Assembly (NCBI GenBank): GCA_947456805.1
Contig: CANGTN010000002.1
Location: 49,126-113,125 of the forward strand
Reading direction: 5' to 3'
DNA: 64,000 nucleotides
Origin: Chitinophagaceae bacterium
GTDB taxonomy: Bacteria; Bacteroidota; Bacteroidia; Chitinophagales; Chitinophagaceae
Shown: one piece after another, positions 47,098 through 55,599 of the stretch
How positions within the stretch are numbered: position 1 is the first letter of the stretch
How the letters are laid out: every line of letters begins with the position of its first letter
Notes under the pieces: model-generated
What the model was told of the DNA's origin: nothing
The model's input: only the letters and a program-made list of their open reading frames with translations
Databases searched by the model: none
Position numbers and translations under genes: made by a program

Positions 47098-48663
47098 TTA
47101 TTTTTTTGCTCTCCTTGGTGGAAAGAAATTTCCTGTTTTAATATTTGCTTTAGTTCCTTCAGGTGCTCCGAAATGTGTCATTGCACAACGGAATCCTATG
47201 GTGCTGCTGCTTTGTTCTTCTTCTAGAAACCTTCTAGCACCTGGGCTTAACCAATAAGGTCTGTCATTCCAGCTACCGCCCTTTATTACTCTTGATTTGT
47301 CAGAAATTAAAGTTGTAGATCCATAATTGTAAAGAGATGAGCGTCCATCTAATGTAGAATCACCATCTAAATAGTCGATTACTTTAGACTTTTGATAGTT
47401 TCTTCTTTTCTTCAACAATGAATCAGGCTCATTTTCATACACTACTCGTCCTAAAGAATCTTTGGAGTATTCACCGGCTGTATCTTTCTTAGCTCTCTTA
47501 AATTCATTACCACGGAAGTAATTGAAATCATCACCTTCTAATGTAGTTAATGGTCTGTATACATCAGCTACCCACTCACTCACATTGCCACTCATATTAT
47601 ACACGCCAAATCCATTTGGGAAAAATGAAGATATAGGAGCGGGGATTGCACTATTATCATTTAAACCACCTGCAACTCCCATGTTATCTCCGGAACCTCT
47701 TTTAAAGTTTGCTAAAAAAGCACCTTGAAAAGCTCCTCTGCGGGTACTGCGTAAATTATCAAAGCCATCATTTTGCCAAGCAAAAATTTGTTTATTAGAA
47801 ACCACTTCTTCACCACGTGTTTTTTCACTTTTTTTAGGTTGGGGATTGCTTAAAACATATCCATAGGCAGCATATTCCCATTCAGCTTCTGTTGGTAATC
47901 TATAATCTCCATATAAAATTCCATCATCAAACTTTGCAGCTCTTGGTTTCCCTTTAGCATCTTTCAAAGGACTTTTATTTGTTGGAGGAGTTTTAGGATT
48001 GTATAACCCCATTAAGTATGACTTAGTATTGAAATTTTCTTCGTGTACATTATTCATTCCGCCTTTAAGGTAATCCTTTGCGTTGATGATACCTTTGTCT
48101 ATCAAAGCTTTCTCATTAACCCTGTCTGTACGCCAAATACAAAAATCATAAGCTTGCTTCCAGTTTACACCAACAACGGGGTAGTAATTATAGGAAGGAT
48201 GACGGAAATAATATTCTACGTATGGCTCGTTGTAAGCTAATTCGCTTCTCCAAACTAAAGTGTCTGGTTTTACATCTTCAATCGCTTGTTTGTATTTATC
48301 ATCATCTCCAAAGGTATTCTCAACCCAATAGATATACTCTTTGTAATGCACGTTTGCAACTTCAGTTTTATCAATAAAAAATGAATTTACAGTTACTCGT
48401 TTAGGAATATTATTCCAATCGCCCATTACATCTTCTTGAGAAGCACCCATTGTAAATGTCCCTCCTTGTACAAAAACAAGTCCGGGACCTGTTTTGATAT
48501 CCTTTGGTTGTGCTACTGTAAAGCCGCCTGTTTTTTTGTCGTTATAGTTCCAGCCCGTTACACCTGACTTTTCTTCTTTCTTCTTAAATAATTTACAAGA
48601 AGACAATGTAACCATTGCCGCCAATAATAATGTTGCATTTTTAAATCCTGTTTGCATGCGCAT
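47098..48663 (-). CDS. gldJ: Gliding-motility lipoprotein GldJ
   Basis: GldJ is an outer-membrane lipoprotein needed for gliding and type IX secretion in Flavobacterium. The 521-residue protein has a lipoprotein signal (LLAAMVTLSSCKLFKKK, Cys at residue 23). It also has a formylglycine-generating-enzyme/sulfatase-modifying-factor fold: GGTFTMGASQED near residue 67, RLPTEAEWEYAAYG near 257, NMSGNVSEWVADVY near 355 and GGSWNDRPYWLSPGARRF near 462. GldK is a close paralog, but the placement next to porU and murF favours GldJ. It is divergent from porU with a 162-bp gap. Confidence 0.92.
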   Translation of the reverse strand: MRMQTGFKNATLLLAAMVTLSSCKLFKKKEEKSGVTGWNYNDKKTGGFTVAQPKDIKTGPGLVFVQGGTFTMGASQEDVMGDWNNIPKRVTVNSFFIDKTEVANVHYKEYIYWVENTFGDDDKYKQAIEDVKPDTLVWRSELAYNEPYVEYYFRHPSYNYYPVVGVNWKQAYDFCIWRTDRVNEKALIDKGIINAKDYLKGGMNNVHEENFNTKSYLMGLYNPKTPPTNKSPLKDAKGKPRAAKFDDGILYGDYRLPTEAEWEYAAYGYVLSNPQPKKSEKTRGEEVVSNKQIFAWQNDGFDNLRSTRRGAFQGAFLANFKRGSGDNMGVAGGLNDNSAIPAPISSFFPNGFGVYNMSGNVSEWVADVYRPLTTLEGDDFNYFRGNEFKRAKKDTAGEYSKDSLGRVVYENEPDSLLKKRRNYQKSKVIDYLDGDSTLDGRSSLYNYGSTTLISDKSRVIKGGSWNDRPYWLSPGARRFLEEEQSSSTIGFRCAMTHFGAPEGTKANIKTGNFFPPRRAKK

Positions 48664-48825
48664 TTTTTAAATGGTTTGTTATTAAACGATGAAATCTATT
48701 ATATATTGTATAAAAAGTGTTGCAATATAAATGAAAAATCCAAATCTTGTACTATCATTATTGATTTAATGTTAGTAAACTAATAATTTTCGAATTTTAA
48801 AGTTAATTTTATTTGCGAAACTGAA

Positions 48826-51800
48826 ATGAAAAATCTTAAATATACAATCCCACTAGCTTTTTTTTTAGGATTATTTAACTTAAAAAATACCATTCTTTTT
48901 GCCCAAAGGCAATACACTGCTCAATCTGTGCTGGCAACTGGCAATTGTTATAAACTATTTACAAAAATTGACGGTATTTACAAAGTAGATGTTTCTTTTT
49001 TAAATAGACTAGGTATCAATACAAATAATTTGGCATCCTCCTCCATTCAATTATTTGGTAATGGAGGTAAAATGCTGAGTGAAAATAATTCAATTTATCC
49101 TATCGATGATTTATATGAAAATGCAATTGAAATGTTTGATGGTGGAGATGGGATTTTTAATGGGAATGATTTTTTTTTATTTTACGGAGAAAGTCCAGAT
49201 AATTGGCTTAAGGATAGTATTAATCAAAAATTTATTCACCAGAAAAATATTTATTCCGATAGTGTAATTTATTTTATAAAAATTGGCAATAATGGCAAAA
49301 GAATAAATAACTCCAATACTGTATCAGCGGCTAATAAATTTGTAACCAATTTCAACGAAAGGTATTTTTATGAGCAAGATTTAATCAACTTTTTAAATAG
49401 CGGGAAAGAATGGTTTGGAGAAGAATTCAGTAGTTTGCCAGGTAATAGCTTATCTCGGTCATTTTCTGTTGATATGAGTGGTTTAGAACTTACACAACCT
49501 ATACAATTGAGCACCAACTTTGCATGCAGAAGCATAGGCTCTTCCAGTAGTTTTTCTGTAACTGTAAATAATCAACTTGTTCAGAGTTTAAATATGGGGA
49601 TTGTTTCGGGGAATTTTCTGGAGGCTTATGTTACTAATAATTTTCAAAACTCCGTTTTTACTACAAATAACAGTTTGCTTAATATTTCTATTAGATTTAA
49701 TCCTTCATCACTATCATCTCAAGGTTGGTTAAATTGGTTTGAATTACATGTTAGAAAAAATTTAAGTATGAGTTCGCAATCACAATGTTTATTCAGAGAT
49801 TGGCAAAGTGTGGGTGCCGGAAATGTTGCAAAATATACTATTACAAATTGTACTTCAAACACGTCTGTTTGGGATATTACAAATCCTTTGGTTCCCGAAA
49901 AAATGTCAACGACACTTAGTAGTACTTCCCAATTAAGTTTTAATCGAGAATCAAGCAGACTTAGAGAATTTATTGTTTTTAATAATTCCAATTATTTAAT
50001 ACCAGTTACTATTGGCAAAATAGATAACCAAAATTTACATAATTTTCAACAAGCAGATTATCTAATAATTGCTCCTCCTGTTTTTTTATCCGAAGCCAAA
50101 AGGCTTGCTTTGTTTCATCAGCAACAATATCAGTATAAAGTAGTGTTAGCAAGTACTACAGATATTTTTAATGAATTTGCATCCGGAAATGCCGATCCCT
50201 CTGCAATAAAAGATTTTGTAAAAATGTATTTTGATAAAGCAGCCGGAGACACTACCAAAACACCTAAGTATTTATTGCTTTTTGGTGCGGCTTCTTTCGA
50301 CTATAAAAACCGCTTAAAAAACAATACTAATTTTGTTCCTTGTTACGAGAGTATTAACTCAATTGATCCTTTGCTGAGTTATACTTCTGATGATTTTTTT
50401 GGTTTACTTAATGATAATGATGACATTAATCTAAACTCGCCACCAAGTCAGTTAGATATTGCTGTTGGCAGAATTCCCATTTCTTCAGTCAACGAAGCTA
50501 AAAACGCTGTAGATAAAATCATCAATTATCATTCAAAAATAAGTTTGGGGCAATGGCGCAACAATACCATTTTTACTGCAGATGATAAAGATGGAAACAC
50601 ACATTTGAATGATGCAGAATTTGTTTCAAACAATGCTAATACAACCAATAATTTATTCAATCAGAGTAAAATTTATTTAGACGCATATCCGCTAGTAAGT
50701 GGAAGTGGAGGAGGTAGATATCCTGCTGTGAATAATACAATTGTTAATCAGATTTCAACAGGGGCTTTATTCTTTAATTACAATGGCCACGGGGGTTACA
50801 ACCGATTGGCAGATGAAGCTATTTTAAGCCAGGATGAAGCCAATCAATTTAATAATGCAAACAAATTGCCCTTATTTATTACTGCAACTTGCGATTTTGT
50901 TCCATACGATGATCCTACAAAAACTGCATTAGGAACATCTTTATTGGTGGCGGGAAAAACCGGTGCTATTGGTTTGGTAACTACAACAAGAGTTGTATTT
51001 GCTTTCAGCAATAGAATTATGAATGATAATTTTTTAAAAACTATTCTCAAAAAAGACTTTACAAAAGGTTATTTAACATTGGGTGAATCAGTAAGAAGAG
51101 CCAAAAATGAAACCTACCAAAACTACTCTGACGTAATAAATAATAGAAAATTTACACTGATTGGTGATCCTGCAATTCAACTGGCTTTTCCAAAAACAAA
51201 CATTCAAATTACAAGTATTAATAATCGTGCAATAACAGGAAGTGATACTTTAAAACCTTTATCCAAATACACATTTAGTGGTCGGATACTGGATTTGAGC
51301 GGTGCAATGCAAAATAACTTCAACGGCACTATTTATCCTGTTTTATTTGATAAAGTACAACCTATAAAAACTTTAGGCAACGATTCTCAAAGCCCTATTG
51401 TACAATTTAACCAACAAACCAATGTAATCTATCGGGGCAAGGCAACAGTTCAAAATGGGTTATTTAATTTTTCATTTATTGTACCAAAAGATATTAATAA
51501 TCAAGTAGGAAATGGTAGACTTAGCACATATGCAGAAAATGGCATCACAGACGCAAATGGTGTTTTAAATTCATTTTTAATTGGAGGTGTTGGTAATAAT
51601 CTTATCTCAGATTCAAAAGGTCCCGAAATAAAAGCATACTTGAATGATGAGAAGTTTGTTAATGGAGGATTGGTCAATGAAAGACCTATTTTAATTTTAC
51701 AACTATCAGACTCATCCGGAATAAATTCTAGTGGAATTGGAATTGGTCATGATATCACAGCTGTAATTGATGGAGATGAAAAGAATATTATTGTATTGAA

Positions 51801-52269
51801 TAGTTTTTATGAGTCAGCTCAAGATAATTATCAAAATGGAACTATTCATTACCAACTGAATTCATTAAGTGATGGTGTTCATTTCATCAAAATAAAAGCA
51901 TGGGATATTGCTAATAATTCATCTGAAATTATTATTGAGTTTTTAGTGGCAAAAACGCAGCAATTAAAAATTCATCATGTTTATAATTATCCTAATCCTT
52001 TTACTACAAGTACAAATTTTTGGTTTGAGCACAATCAACCCTCTACCAATTTAAATGTGCTGATCAATATTTATTCGGTTTCTGGGAAATTGGTACATCA
52101 AATCCAGCGGTCAATCATTAGTGATGGAAATAGAGTAAATGATATTTTTTGGGATGGAAAAGACAAATTCAATCAAAAATTAGCACGTGGTGTATATTTT
52201 TATCGTATTATTGTGTCGAGTTTGTTTGGGCAAAAAGCTGAAACTACTCAAAAAATATATTTATTGTAA
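48826..52269 (+). CDS. porU: Type IX secretion sortase PorU
   Basis: PorU is a gingipain-like (C25) cell-surface protease that removes the C-terminal signal of T9SS cargo and links it to A-LPS. The 1147-residue protein has a signal peptide (residues about 1-27). The catalytic dyad by motif is His655 in YNGHGGYNR and Cys689 in TATCDFVPYD. The end (IYSVSGKLVHQI ... WDGKDKFNQKLARGVYFYRI) is a type A-like T9SS C-terminal/FlgD-like domain, kept in PorU. The order gldJ/porU/porV matches the known cluster. It is followed by porV 110 bp downstream. Confidence 0.95.
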   Translation: MKNLKYTIPLAFFLGLFNLKNTILFAQRQYTAQSVLATGNCYKLFTKIDGIYKVDVSFLNRLGINTNNLASSSIQLFGNGGKMLSENNSIYPIDDLYENAIEMFDGGDGIFNGNDFFLFYGESPDNWLKDSINQKFIHQKNIYSDSVIYFIKIGNNGKRINNSNTVSAANKFVTNFNERYFYEQDLINFLNSGKEWFGEEFSSLPGNSLSRSFSVDMSGLELTQPIQLSTNFACRSIGSSSSFSVTVNNQLVQSLNMGIVSGNFLEAYVTNNFQNSVFTTNNSLLNISIRFNPSSLSSQGWLNWFELHVRKNLSMSSQSQCLFRDWQSVGAGNVAKYTITNCTSNTSVWDITNPLVPEKMSTTLSSTSQLSFNRESSRLREFIVFNNSNYLIPVTIGKIDNQNLHNFQQADYLIIAPPVFLSEAKRLALFHQQQYQYKVVLASTTDIFNEFASGNADPSAIKDFVKMYFDKAAGDTTKTPKYLLLFGAASFDYKNRLKNNTNFVPCYESINSIDPLLSYTSDDFFGLLNDNDDINLNSPPSQLDIAVGRIPISSVNEAKNAVDKIINYHSKISLGQWRNNTIFTADDKDGNTHLNDAEFVSNNANTTNNLFNQSKIYLDAYPLVSGSGGGRYPAVNNTIVNQISTGALFFNYNGHGGYNRLADEAILSQDEANQFNNANKLPLFITATCDFVPYDDPTKTALGTSLLVAGKTGAIGLVTTTRVVFAFSNRIMNDNFLKTILKKDFTKGYLTLGESVRRAKNETYQNYSDVINNRKFTLIGDPAIQLAFPKTNIQITSINNRAITGSDTLKPLSKYTFSGRILDLSGAMQNNFNGTIYPVLFDKVQPIKTLGNDSQSPIVQFNQQTNVIYRGKATVQNGLFNFSFIVPKDINNQVGNGRLSTYAENGITDANGVLNSFLIGGVGNNLISDSKGPEIKAYLNDEKFVNGGLVNERPILILQLSDSSGINSSGIGIGHDITAVIDGDEKNIIVLNSFYESAQDNYQNGTIHYQLNSLSDGVHFIKIKAWDIANNSSEIIIEFLVAKTQQLKIHHVYNYPNPFTTSTNFWFEHNQPSTNLNVLINIYSVSGKLVHQIQRSIISDGNRVNDIFWDGKDKFNQKLARGVYFYRIIVSSLFGQKAETTQKIYLL

Positions 52270-52305
52270 CAAAAACAACTGCATGATTTGATTTCTACTC
52301 GATAA

Positions 52306-52335
52306 TTTCAACCGTCCAAATTTGGCTGTTTGAAA
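52306..52335. repeat. 30-bp inverted repeat between porU and porV
   Basis: TTTCAACCGTCCAAA is followed directly by TTTGGCTGTTTGAAA, a palindrome with three mismatches centred on CCAAATTTGG. There is no strong T run. It could be a weak terminator, processing site or operator between the two secretion genes. Confidence 0.4.
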
Positions 52336-52379
52336 TAATCTTTTATTTTTACAATTCATCTTTAAAATTATTGACCTCG

Positions 52380-53540
52380 ATGAGACAATCAACACTGAAA
52401 GCTACTGCTCTTTTTTTATGTATTGGTGCGTTATTGCCAAAGGCTAATTCCCAATCATCTACCGAAACAATTAATGTAGTTACATCGGCTGTACCTTTTT
52501 TACGCATATCACCAGATGCTGCTGCCGGCGGTATGGGTGATGTAGGAATTGCAACTGCTTCGGATGCAAATAGTGCTTTTTGGAATTTAGCCAAAACTCC
52601 TTTTGCCAAAGAAAAATCTGGAATTGGTTTTACCTATACACCTTGGTTAAAAGATTTAGGATTAACAGATGTTTATCTAGCAAGCTTAGCAGGATATTAC
52701 AAATTAGATGATGAGCAAGCACTATCTGCTTCGCTTCGTTATTTCAGTTTAGGAAATATTCAATTCACTGATTTTGCCGGAAATGATTTACAATCTTATC
52801 GTCCAAGAGAATTTAGTGTGGATTTTGGATATTCAAGAAAATTAAGCCAAAAATTAAGTGTTGGAGTTGCTTTGCGATATATTAATTCAAGTTTGGCAAA
52901 TGGTTCAATTGGTGGAACCACTTATAAAGCTGGTAATGCATTTGCAGGAGATATTTCATTGTTTCATAATGGGAAAAATGATCAAGGAAATGGATGGAAC
53001 TGGGGTGTGGTATTGTCAAATTTAGGTTCTAAAATAAGTTATACCAATGATGCTACAAATAAAGACTATATCCCAGCTAATTTGGGGTTAGGTGTTTCTT
53101 ATACAAAAGTATTTGATGAAGTAAACAAAATTACTTTCGGTTTAGATATCAATAAATTAATGGTTCCAACACCTCCAACATATGTAGGTACCACAAGTGT
53201 AGACTCAGCCAATCTAGCTGATTATAGAAATCAAGGAGTATTAGGAAGTTGGTTTAAATCTTTTGGAGATGCAGGAAGTTTTGGAAATGAGCTGAAAGAA
53301 TTTCAAGTTTCATTGGGTGCAGAATATATGTACAACGATCAATTTGCTATAAGAGCGGGTTATTTTTATGAAGACAAGTATAAGGGCAATCGTAAATTTT
53401 TCACAGTAGGTGCTGGATTAAAGTATAATGTAATTGGCTTGAACTTCTCATACTTAATTCCTTCCGGAAATGGTATCACAAGAAATCCGTTGTCAAATAC
53501 TTTGCGTTTCGGCTTGACTTTTGATATTTCAGGAAAATAA
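52380..53540 (+). CDS. porV: Type IX secretion outer-membrane protein PorV (LptO)
   Basis: PorV is a 14-stranded FadL-like barrel that shuttles T9SS cargo from the translocon to PorU. I use the ATG at 52380 (386 residues), not the TTG nine bases upstream, because it gives the normal signal peptide MRQSTLKATALFLCIGALLP with cleavage after NSQ. The segment PFLRISPDAAAGGMGDVG, near residues 40-57, is the PorV/PorQ signature, and NSAFWNLAKTPF follows. The C terminus ends in aromatic beta strands (LRFGLTFDISGK). A terminator follows 24 bp later. Confidence 0.95.
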   Translation: MRQSTLKATALFLCIGALLPKANSQSSTETINVVTSAVPFLRISPDAAAGGMGDVGIATASDANSAFWNLAKTPFAKEKSGIGFTYTPWLKDLGLTDVYLASLAGYYKLDDEQALSASLRYFSLGNIQFTDFAGNDLQSYRPREFSVDFGYSRKLSQKLSVGVALRYINSSLANGSIGGTTYKAGNAFAGDISLFHNGKNDQGNGWNWGVVLSNLGSKISYTNDATNKDYIPANLGLGVSYTKVFDEVNKITFGLDINKLMVPTPPTYVGTTSVDSANLADYRNQGVLGSWFKSFGDAGSFGNELKEFQVSLGAEYMYNDQFAIRAGYFYEDKYKGNRKFFTVGAGLKYNVIGLNFSYLIPSGNGITRNPLSNTLRFGLTFDISGK

Positions 53541-53563
53541 TATTTAATTTATTTCATTTTTCA

Positions 53564-53596
53564 AAAGCAAAGGTGTAATTTCCTTTGCTTTTTTTT
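53564..53596 (+). terminator. Terminator after porV
   Basis: The stem AAAGCAAAGG/CCTTTGCTTT with loop TGTAATTT is followed by T to 53596. It ends just 11 bp before ispF. Confidence 0.9.
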
Positions 53597-53607
53597 ATAA
53601 AAAAATT

Positions 53608-54090
53608 ATGGCAAACATAAGAATTGGTTACGGTGTAGATTTTCATCAATTAGTGGAAGGAAGAGATCTTTGGATTGGTGGTGTTAAAATCCCCCATACA
53701 AAAGGTGCATTAGGTCACAGTGATGCAGATGTGTTGTTACATGCTATTTGTGATGCAATGCTGGGTGCGGCTTGTTTGGGAGACATTGGTCAGCACTTCC
53801 CCGATACTTCCAACGAATTTAAGAATATTGATAGTAAAATTTTATTACAAAAAAGTTTTGAGCTGATCAAAAATAAAGGGTATACAATTGTAAATATTGA
53901 TACAACACTTTGTTTGGAGTTGCCAAAAATTAAACCTTATATCCCACAAATACAAAAAGTGATTGCTGAAATCGTAGATATAACTGTTGATGATATTTCT
54001 ATAAAAGCCACCACAACCGAAACAATGGGTTTTGTTGGCAGACAAGAAGGTTTAATAGCTTATGCAAGTATTTTGCTAAAAAAGTATTAA
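53608..54090 (+). CDS. ispF: 2-C-methyl-D-erythritol 2,4-cyclodiphosphate synthase
   Basis: IspF makes the cyclic diphosphate intermediate of the MEP isoprenoid pathway, which feeds undecaprenyl phosphate for wall and polysaccharide synthesis. The 160-residue protein has RIGYGVDFHQLVEGRDLWIGGV (metal ligands Asp and His), GHSDADVLLHAICDAMLGAA and GDIGQHFPD. The C terminus has TTTETMGFVGRQEGLIA. The length is standard. It starts 12 bp after the porV terminator, so its promoter must lie within or very near that hairpin. Confidence 0.97.
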   Translation: MANIRIGYGVDFHQLVEGRDLWIGGVKIPHTKGALGHSDADVLLHAICDAMLGAACLGDIGQHFPDTSNEFKNIDSKILLQKSFELIKNKGYTIVNIDTTLCLELPKIKPYIPQIQKVIAEIVDITVDDISIKATTTETMGFVGRQEGLIAYASILLKKY

Positions 54091-54148
54091 ATTGTATTTA
54101 AAACACAATTTCACCCAGATCACTAATCTGGATTTAAATTAATTAAAT

Positions 54149-55447
54149 ATGATTGAAAGTACAATGCCATGTAAAATTGCAATTATTGGCTTAGGATATG
54201 TAGGATTACCATTAGCAATAGAATTTGGAAAAAAATATGATGTCTTGGGTTTTGATATCAATCAGGTTCGAATCAATGAACTGGAGAACGGCATTGATAG
54301 AACAAAAGAGGCAGATTTAAAAACAGTTACAGAGGTAATCGAATTAAGAAAATCCGATAAAAATTTAGGGTTACATTTTTCTTCTGATGTAAACATGCTA
54401 AAGGCTTACAATGTTTTTATTGTAACTGTTCCAACACCAATAGACAACTTTAAGGCACCTGATTTGAAGCCGCTACTTGCTGCAAGTGCCATGATAGGTA
54501 AGATTTTGAAAGAAGGTGATATTGTGATTTATGAATCTACGGTTTACCCCGGATGTACAGAAGAAGATTGTGTGCCGATTCTCGAAAAACATTCCGGTTT
54601 GGTTTTCAATAAAAATTTTTATTGTGGTTACTCTCCTGAAAGAATAAATCCGGGTGATAAAGTAAATACTTTGACTACCATCAAGAAAGTCACTTCCGGT
54701 TCAACAGAAGCAATAGCAACCTTTGTAGATAATTTATATGCAAGTATTATTACTGCAGGTACGCACAAAGCACCCACAATAAAAGTAGCCGAAGCATCAA
54801 AAGCCATTGAAAATGCACAAAGAGATGTAAATATTTCATTCATTAATGAGTTGGCTTTAATTTTCGATAGAATGGGTATCGATACAACAGATGTCATTGA
54901 AGCTGCTGGTACCAAATGGAATTTCTTAAAGTACAGACCGGGGTTAGTTGGCGGGCATTGTATAGGTGTAGATCCTTATTATCTTGCCCATAAAGCAGAA
55001 ACTTTGGGACATCACCCTGAGGTAATATTAAGCGGACGTAGGGTAAACGATAATATGGGTTTATTCGTTGCCAATAAAGTAGTGAGATTAATGATTAAAA
55101 AAGGACAAAAAATTAATGGCTCAAAGGCATTGATTTTAGGAATTACTTTTAAAGAAAATTGTCCTGATATCCGCAATACGAGGGTAGTAGATATTTATAA
55201 TGAACTACAACAATATGGGGTTCAGGTTGAGGTGTACGATCCACATGCAAACGAAGATGAAGTGAAGGAAGAATTGGGTATTGAATTAGTGCAAAACATG
55301 GGTAAAGATTATGGAGCTGTTATTTTAGCAGTAGCCCATAAAGAGTTTAATGAATTGCCATTACAAACTTTAATAAAAGATAATCATACCGTTGTTTTTG
55401 ATACAAAATCATTTTTTAATCGCCAAATAGTTGACGCTCGATTGTAA
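54149..55447 (+). CDS. UDP-sugar (UDP-N-acetylhexosamine) 6-dehydrogenase
   Basis: This enzyme oxidises C6 of a UDP-hexose or UDP-HexNAc to the uronic acid with NAD. The 432-residue protein has the Rossmann motif IIGLGYVGLPLAIEFG near residues 9-24, VPTPID near residue 92, ESTVYPGCTEE near residue 129, the catalytic Cys in GGHCIGVDPYYLAHKAE near residue 270, and GITFKENCPDIRNT near residue 330. These fit the WbpO/TviB-type UDP-N-acetylglucosamine/galactosamine dehydrogenases better than plain UDP-glucose dehydrogenase. It precedes a polysaccharide operon and probably supplies an acidic sugar. Confidence 0.9.
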   Translation: MIESTMPCKIAIIGLGYVGLPLAIEFGKKYDVLGFDINQVRINELENGIDRTKEADLKTVTEVIELRKSDKNLGLHFSSDVNMLKAYNVFIVTVPTPIDNFKAPDLKPLLAASAMIGKILKEGDIVIYESTVYPGCTEEDCVPILEKHSGLVFNKNFYCGYSPERINPGDKVNTLTTIKKVTSGSTEAIATFVDNLYASIITAGTHKAPTIKVAEASKAIENAQRDVNISFINELALIFDRMGIDTTDVIEAAGTKWNFLKYRPGLVGGHCIGVDPYYLAHKAETLGHHPEVILSGRRVNDNMGLFVANKVVRLMIKKGQKINGSKALILGITFKENCPDIRNTRVVDIYNELQQYGVQVEVYDPHANEDEVKEELGIELVQNMGKDYGAVILAVAHKEFNELPLQTLIKDNHTVVFDTKSFFNRQIVDARL

Positions 55448-55473
55448 GCAAGTTGATAGGTAGTATTTTATCA

Positions 55474-55505
55474 TTTGCTATATTTGTTTTCTCGCACTAT
55501 ATTTG
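55474..55505 (+). promoter_or_regulatory. Promoter of polysaccharide export operon
   Basis: TTTG (55474-55477), 20-bp spacer, TATATTTG (55498-55505): a full match to the Bacteroidota consensus. A second TATATTTG lies at 55479-55486 with a TTGA 22 bp upstream. Transcription from the downstream promoter would leave a leader of about 88 nt. Confidence 0.82.
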
Positions 55506-55546
55506 CTGATGACGATCAGTAGTATTCTATAATCAGAATATTTAAT

Positions 55547-55584
55547 CTCTCAACGCTTTCTGGGAGTGACTTGGCGGAGCTCTG
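55547..55584 (+). promoter_or_regulatory. JUMPStart/ops-like leader element
   Basis: In the inferred leader, CAACGCTTTCTGGGAGTGAC is followed by TTGGCGGAGCTCTG. The order CA..GCT.T..GG.AG.TG then GGCGG.AGC resembles the enterobacterial JUMPStart sequence with its ops core GGCGGTAGC. CTCTC/GGGAG can form a hairpin, and GAG/CTC gives an alternative one. It is clearly GC-richer than the surrounding DNA. An antitermination role is inference. Confidence 0.5.
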
Positions 55585-55599
55585 TAAAATTCAAAAATA

